From: Nymphaea colorata
Taxonomy: Eukaryota; Streptophyta; Magnoliopsida; Nymphaeales; Nymphaeaceae
Length of the DNA stretch: 64,000 nucleotides
Direction of reading: 5' to 3'
NCBI RefSeq assembly: GCF_008831285.2
Contig: NC_045150.1
Span: 13,561,868 to 13,625,867 of the forward strand
Shown piece after piece: positions 59,018 through 64,000 of this stretch. The notes below the pieces were generated by a model that did no database searches, had not been told where the DNA came from, and was given only the letters and a program-made list of their open reading frames with translations. The position numbers and the translations under genes were made by a program. The number at the start of each line of letters is the position of its first letter. Position 1 is the stretch's first letter.

Positions 59018-60571
59018 TCTTACAAACTTATGATTTCAATCCCTTAAATCATTAAATATAAATGTAACCTGTTTAACTCGTTGGATTTACTATAAGTGAT
59101 GAAATAAGTGGCTTAAGTTTCATTCCTATTCACGTGAACCTATGATTTCCATTCCTTTAATCAATCAATCTAGATGTAAGGACGATTGAAACTCGTTGGA
59201 TTAACTGTGAGGGATTGAATAACTTGTTTAATGTGTTGGATTTCAAATGATGAAAGGAGTGGCTTCAACAATTGTGTTCATATCGACTTGTGATTTAAAT
59301 CCACCCGTTAAATAACGAAATATAGATGTAACAACAAGTCATGCTCATTCGATTAAATATAAGTATCAAAGAACAAGTTTAACTCATTGGATTTGGAGTA
59401 AATGAACGGTTAAATCTCATTGGCATTCGAACGAACTTTTGATTTCAATCGTTTAAATCGTTTGATGTAGAAATAACAAGTTTAAATCTTTGAATTCACT
59501 ACAAAAGATCAAATGATAGTCTTAAATACCATTTGTAGTTAGCCAAATTTGTGATTTTAATCCCCTAAGCCAATCAATATGAATGAAACAACAAGTCGAT
59601 CTCACTTTATTAATTATAAGGGAGAAAATGAATGACTTAAATCTCATTAATATTTATACAAACTTGTTGTTTCAATCCCCAAAATCATTTAGTATAAACG
59701 TAACAACTTGTTTAACTCGTTGCATTAACAATAAGGGATCAAATGGACGCTTTAATCGCAATCCCTTTCATTCAAACTTGCGATTTCAATTTCTTAAATC
59801 AACCAGTGCAAACAAAATGAAATGTAAAACTCATTCGATCAACTATAGGTGATCAAATGAAGGTTCGAAATCTTATTCATAGTCTTGTAAGCTTGTGATT
59901 GCAATCCCTTAGATCATTAAATGTAAATGGAACATGTTGAACCCGTTGAATTAACTTCATGTGATGAAATGAATGGCTTAAATCCACCCCTTAAATCACG
60001 TAATATGGATGTAACAACAAGTTGTAGTCATTCGGTTTCTATAAGTATCAAATAACAAATTCAACTCATTGGACTAACTATGAGAGAGTACATGAACGGT
60101 TAAATCTTACTGGTGTTCAAATGAACTTACGATTTCAATCATTTAAATCGTTCGATATAGAAATAACAAGTTTAAATCTTTGAATTCCCTACAAATGATC
60201 AAATGAATGTATTAAACCCAATTCTAGTCACATAAATGTGTGATTTTAATCCCCTAAAACAATCAATGTGAATGAGACAACAAGCTGGTCCCACTTGATT
60301 AACTATAAGGAAGGAAATGAATGACTTAAATCTGGTTCATATTTATGCAAACTTGTTGTTTCAATCCCTTTATTCATTCAGTATAAAAGTAACAACATGT
60401 TTAACTCATTGCATTGAATATATGGGATAAAATGAATGCTTAAATCTCATTCGTATTCATTCAAACTTGGGATTTCAATTTCTTAAATCAATCACTACAA
60501 ATGCAATAAAATGTTAAAATCATTCGATTAACTGTAGGTGATCAAATGAATGTTTTAAATCTCATTCACAG
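59018..60571. repeat. satellite unit L4 (13-mer, 30-bp deletion)
   Basis: 1554 bp. At the h/i junction (about 59,975) GGCTTAAA passes directly into TCCACCCC. The other L units have about 30 more bases there, bounded by the repeated word TTAAA. Confidence 0.9.
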
Positions 60572-62151
60572 TCTTACAAACTTATGATTTCAATCCCTTA
60601 AATCATTAAATATAAATGTAACCAGTTTAACTCGTTGGATTTGCTATAAGTGATGAAATAAATGGATTAAGTTCCATTCCTATTCACGTGAACCTATGAT
60701 TTCCATTCCTTTAATCAATCAATGTAGATGTAAGGACGATTGAAACTCGTAGGATTAACTGTGAGGGATCGAATAACTTGTTTAATGTGTTGGATTTCAA
60801 ATGATGAAAGGCATGGCTTCAACAATTGTGTTCATATCGACTTGTGATTTAAGTCCACCCCTTAAATAACGAAATATAGATGTAACAACAAGTCATACTC
60901 ATTCGATTAACTATAAGTATCAAAGAACAAGTTTAACTCATTGGATTTGGAGTAAATGAACGGTTAAATCTCACTGGCATTCGAACGAACTTTTGATTTC
61001 AATCGTTTAAATCGTTTGATGTAGAAATAACAAGTTTAAATCTTTGAATTCACTACAAAAGATCAAATGAATGTCTTAAATCCCATTTGTAGTCACGCAA
61101 ATTTGTGATTTTAATCCCCTAAGCCAATCAATATGAATGAAACGACTAGTCGATCCCACTTTATAGGGAGCAAATGAATGACTTAAATCTCATTAATATT
61201 TATACGAACTTGTTTGTTTCAATCCCCAAAATCATTCAGTATAAACGTAACAACTTGTTTAACTCGTTGCATTAACAATAATGGATCAAATGGACGCTTT
61301 AATCGCATTCCCTTTCATTCGAACTTGCGATTTCAATTTCTTAAATCAGCCAATGCAAACAAAATGAAATGTGAAACTCATTCGACCAACTATAGGTGAT
61401 CAAATGAAGGATCGAAATCTTATTCATAGTCTTGTAAGCTTGTGATTGCAATCCCTTAAATCATTAAATGTAAATGGAACATATTCAACCCATTGGATTA
61501 ACTTCATCTGATGAAAGAATGGCTTAAACAATTGCGTTCATATGAACTTGTGATTTAAATCCACCCCTCAAATCACGTAATATGGATGTAACAACAAGTT
61601 GTAGTCATTCGGTTTTCTATAAATATCAAATAAAAAAATTCAACTCATTGGACTAACTAAGAGGGAGTACATGAACGGTTAAATCTTACTAGTGTTCAAA
61701 TGAACTTACGATTTCAATCATTTAAATCGTTCGATATAGAAATAAGAAGTTTAAATCTTTGAATTCACTACAAAAGATCAAATGAATGTATTAAACCCAA
61801 TTGTAGTCACGTAAATCTGTGATTTTAATCCCCTAAGCCAATCAATGTGAATGAGACAACAAGCTGATCCCACTTGATTAACTATAAGGAAGCAAATGAA
61901 TGACTTAAATCTGGTTCATATTTATTTGAACTTGTTGTTTCAATCCATTTACTCATTCAGTATAGACGTAACAACATGTTTAACTCATATCATTGAATAT
62001 AATGGATGAAATGAATGCTTAAATCTCATTCGTATTCATTCAAACTTGGGATTTCAATTTCTTAAATCAATCAGCACAAATGCAATAAAATGTTTAAAAT
62101 CATTCGATTAACTGTAGGTGATCAAATGAATGTTTTAAATCTCATTCGCAG
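60572..62151. repeat. satellite unit L5 (13-mer)
   Basis: 1580 bp. Lost about 14 bases (TTAACTATAAGGG region) in monomer e' near 61,163. Confidence 0.9.
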
Positions 62152-63024
62152 TCTTACAAACTTATGATTTCAATCCCTTAAATCATTAAATATAAATGTA
62201 ACCAGTTTAACTCGTTGGATTTGCTATAATTGATGAAATAAATGGCTTAAGTTCCATTCCTATTCACGTGAACCTATGATTTCCATTCCTTTAATCAATC
62301 AATGTAGATGTAAGGACGATTGAAACTCGTTGGATTAACTGTGAGGGATCGAATAACTTGTTTAATGCGTTGGATTTTAAATGATGAAAGGATTGGCTTC
62401 AACAATTGTGTTCATATCGACTTGTGATTTAAATCCACCCGTTAAATAACGAAATATGGATGTAACAACAAGTCATACTCATTCGATTAACTATAAGTAT
62501 CAAAGAACAAGTTCAACTCATTGGATTTACTCTAAGGGAGTAAATTAACGGTTAAATCTCATTGGCATTCGAACGAACTTATGATTTCAATCGTTTAAAT
62601 CATTCTATGTAGAAATAAAAAGTTTAAATCTTTGAATTCTGTAAAAAGATCAAATGAATGCCTTAAATCCCATTTGTAGTTATGTAAATTTGTGATTTTA
62701 ATCCCCTTAGCCAATCAATGTGAATGAAACAACAAGCTGGTCCCACTTGATTAACTATAAGAGAGCAAATTAATGACTTAAATCTCATTTATATTTATAC
62801 GAACTTGTTGTTTCAATACCTTTACTCATTCAGTATAAACGTAACAACATGTTTAACTCATTGCATTGACTAGAAGGGATGAAATGAATGCTTAAAATTT
62901 CATCTGTATTCATTCAAACTTGTGATTTCAATTTCTAAAATCAATCAGTACAAATGCAATAAAATGTAAAAATCATTGGATTAACTGTAGGTGATCAATT
63001 GAAGGTTTTAAATCTCATTCGCAG
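62152..63024. repeat. satellite unit S6 (7-mer)
   Basis: 873 bp, standard order. Confidence 0.9.
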
Positions 63025-64000
63025 TCTTTCAAACTTATAATTTCAATCCCTTAAACCAATAAATATAAATGTAACCTATTTAACTCATTGGATTTGCTAT
63101 AAGTGATGAAATGAATGGCTTAAGTTGCATTCCTGTTCACGTTAACCTATGATTTCCGTTCCTTTAATCTATCAAAGTGGATGTAAGGACGATTGAAACT
63201 CGTTGGATTAACTGTGAGGGATCGAATAACTTGTTTAAAGTGTTGGATTTCAAATGATGAAAGGAATGGCTTCAACAATTATGTTCATATCGACTTGTGA
63301 TTTAAATCCACCCGTTAAATAACGAAATATAGATGTAACAACAAGTCATACTCATTCGATTAACTATAAGTATCAAAGAACAAGTTCAACTCATTGGATT
63401 TGGAGTAAATGAACGGTTAAATCTCATTGGCATTCGAACGAACTTTTGATTTCAATCGTTTAAATCGTTTGATGTAGAAATAACAAGTTTAAATCTTTGA
63501 ATTCACTACAAAAGATCAAATGAATGTCTTAAATCCCAATTGTAGTTAGGCATATTTGTGATTTTAATCCCCTAAGCCAATCAATATGAATGAAACAACA
63601 AGTCGATCCCACTTTATTAACTATAAGGGAGCAAATGAATGACTTAAATCTCATTAATATTTATACGAACTTGTTGTTTCAATCCCCAATATCATTCAGT
63701 ATAAACGTAACAACTTGTTTAACTCGTTGCATTAACAATAAGGGATCAAATGGACGCTTTAATCGCAATCCCTTTCATTCAAACTTGCGATTTCAATTTC
63801 TTAAATCAGCCAATGCAAACAAAATGAAATGTGAAACTCATTCGATCAACTATAGGTGATCAAATGAAGGTTCGAAATCTTATTCATAGTCTTGTAAGCT
63901 TGTGATTGCAACCCCTTAAATCATTAAATGTAAATGGAACATGTTCAACCCGTTGGATTAACTTCATTGGATGAAATTATGGCTTAAACAATTGCGTTCA
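63025..64000. repeat. satellite unit L6 (13-mer, cut by window edge)
   Basis: The first 976 bp of an L unit. The L-specific e'f'g'h block is present (from about 63,552) and the unit continues beyond the window. Confidence 0.9.

Larger units (their letters stand above)
49860..64000. repeat. higher-order satellite DNA array
   Basis: 14.1 kb of uninterrupted tandem repeat running to the window edge. Basic monomers are about 108-115 bp, with three longer types of about 148-159 bp. Each has a core like CTTGTGATTTCAATCCCTTA, then ATCA-TNNA-TATAAATGTAAC, then ACTCATTGGATTAACTATAA and AATGAATG-CTTAAATCTCATT. Neighbouring monomers differ strongly, while monomers one higher-order unit away are nearly identical. 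Two unit types exist: L (13 monomers, a b c d e' f' g' h i j e f g, about 1.58 kb) and S (7 monomers, a b c d e f g, about 0.87 kb). No genes: the roughly 89-codon frames at 53735, 58042, 59583, 61214 and 63590 mark the L-specific e'f'g' block. Organisation like this is typical of homogenised centromeric or heterochromatic satellites. Centromere function cannot be read from sequence. Confidence 0.95.

Noticed and set aside
49860-64000. CRISPR-like array
   Set aside because: There are no short identical repeats with unique spacers. The whole sequence is tandem satellite in a plant genome.

Overview
This window is plant nuclear DNA, almost certainly from a flowering plant. It is AT-rich and gene-poor, and it is dense with plant-type transposable elements: a TRIM, a large non-autonomous LTR element, a Ty1/copia pol remnant, a plant-type LINE and several small inverted-repeat DNA elements. 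It also has long CT/TA/AC microsatellites and ends in a satellite array next to a 100-N assembly gap. I cannot name the species. No complete protein-coding gene can be supported. What remains are isolated exon-like pieces with plausible splice borders and broken transposon coding regions. I see no rRNA or tRNA gene and no CRISPR array.

Layout. Positions 1-7500 are intergenic. They hold one copy of a roughly 0.7-kb dispersed repeat (1150-1870), a 1.2-kb TA-microsatellite field with a probable small inverted-repeat element inside it (4242-4583), and two exon-like fragments. Positions 7528-7986 are an intact TRIM with target-site duplication CGCAA. After a GC-richer, probably decayed coding segment comes the main transposon nest. 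A Ty1/copia pol remnant and its 3' LTR (9231-9249 joined to 18335-19722) were split by a 9.1-kb LTR element (9250-18334, minus strand). That insertion lies inside the codons of the copia reverse-transcriptase YVDD active site. The 9.1-kb element has 2.7-kb LTRs, a recognisable PBS, PPT and TATA box, and no gag or pol. It is therefore a LARD-like passenger that would need proteins from another element.

Positions 19.7-49.8 kb are intergenic DNA. They contain a local duplication (19.8 and 22.3 kb), a well-formed candidate exon (24910-25095), a perfect 25-bp hairpin (27924-27988), a 1-kb element with inverted ends (28149-29143), a decayed LINE (29.6-30.8 kb, minus), old repeat-derived DNA, and a second copy of the 1150-1870 repeat. 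That second copy is split in two by 5.8 kb of DNA containing exon-like pieces (38758-44521). A third, partial copy lies at 48.1-48.6 kb.

Positions 49860-64000 are a higher-order satellite array. Monomers of about 110 bp (a few of about 150 bp) are arranged in two alternating higher-order units: a 13-monomer unit of about 1.58 kb (L) and a 7-monomer unit of about 0.87 kb (S). S is L with a six-monomer block removed. The visible order is L S S L S' S S L L L S L(partial), where S' is a separate contraction with its own breakpoint. The array runs off the right edge, and its left border is hidden in the gap. The satellite architecture and the insertion into the YVDD codons are the two most informative features here.
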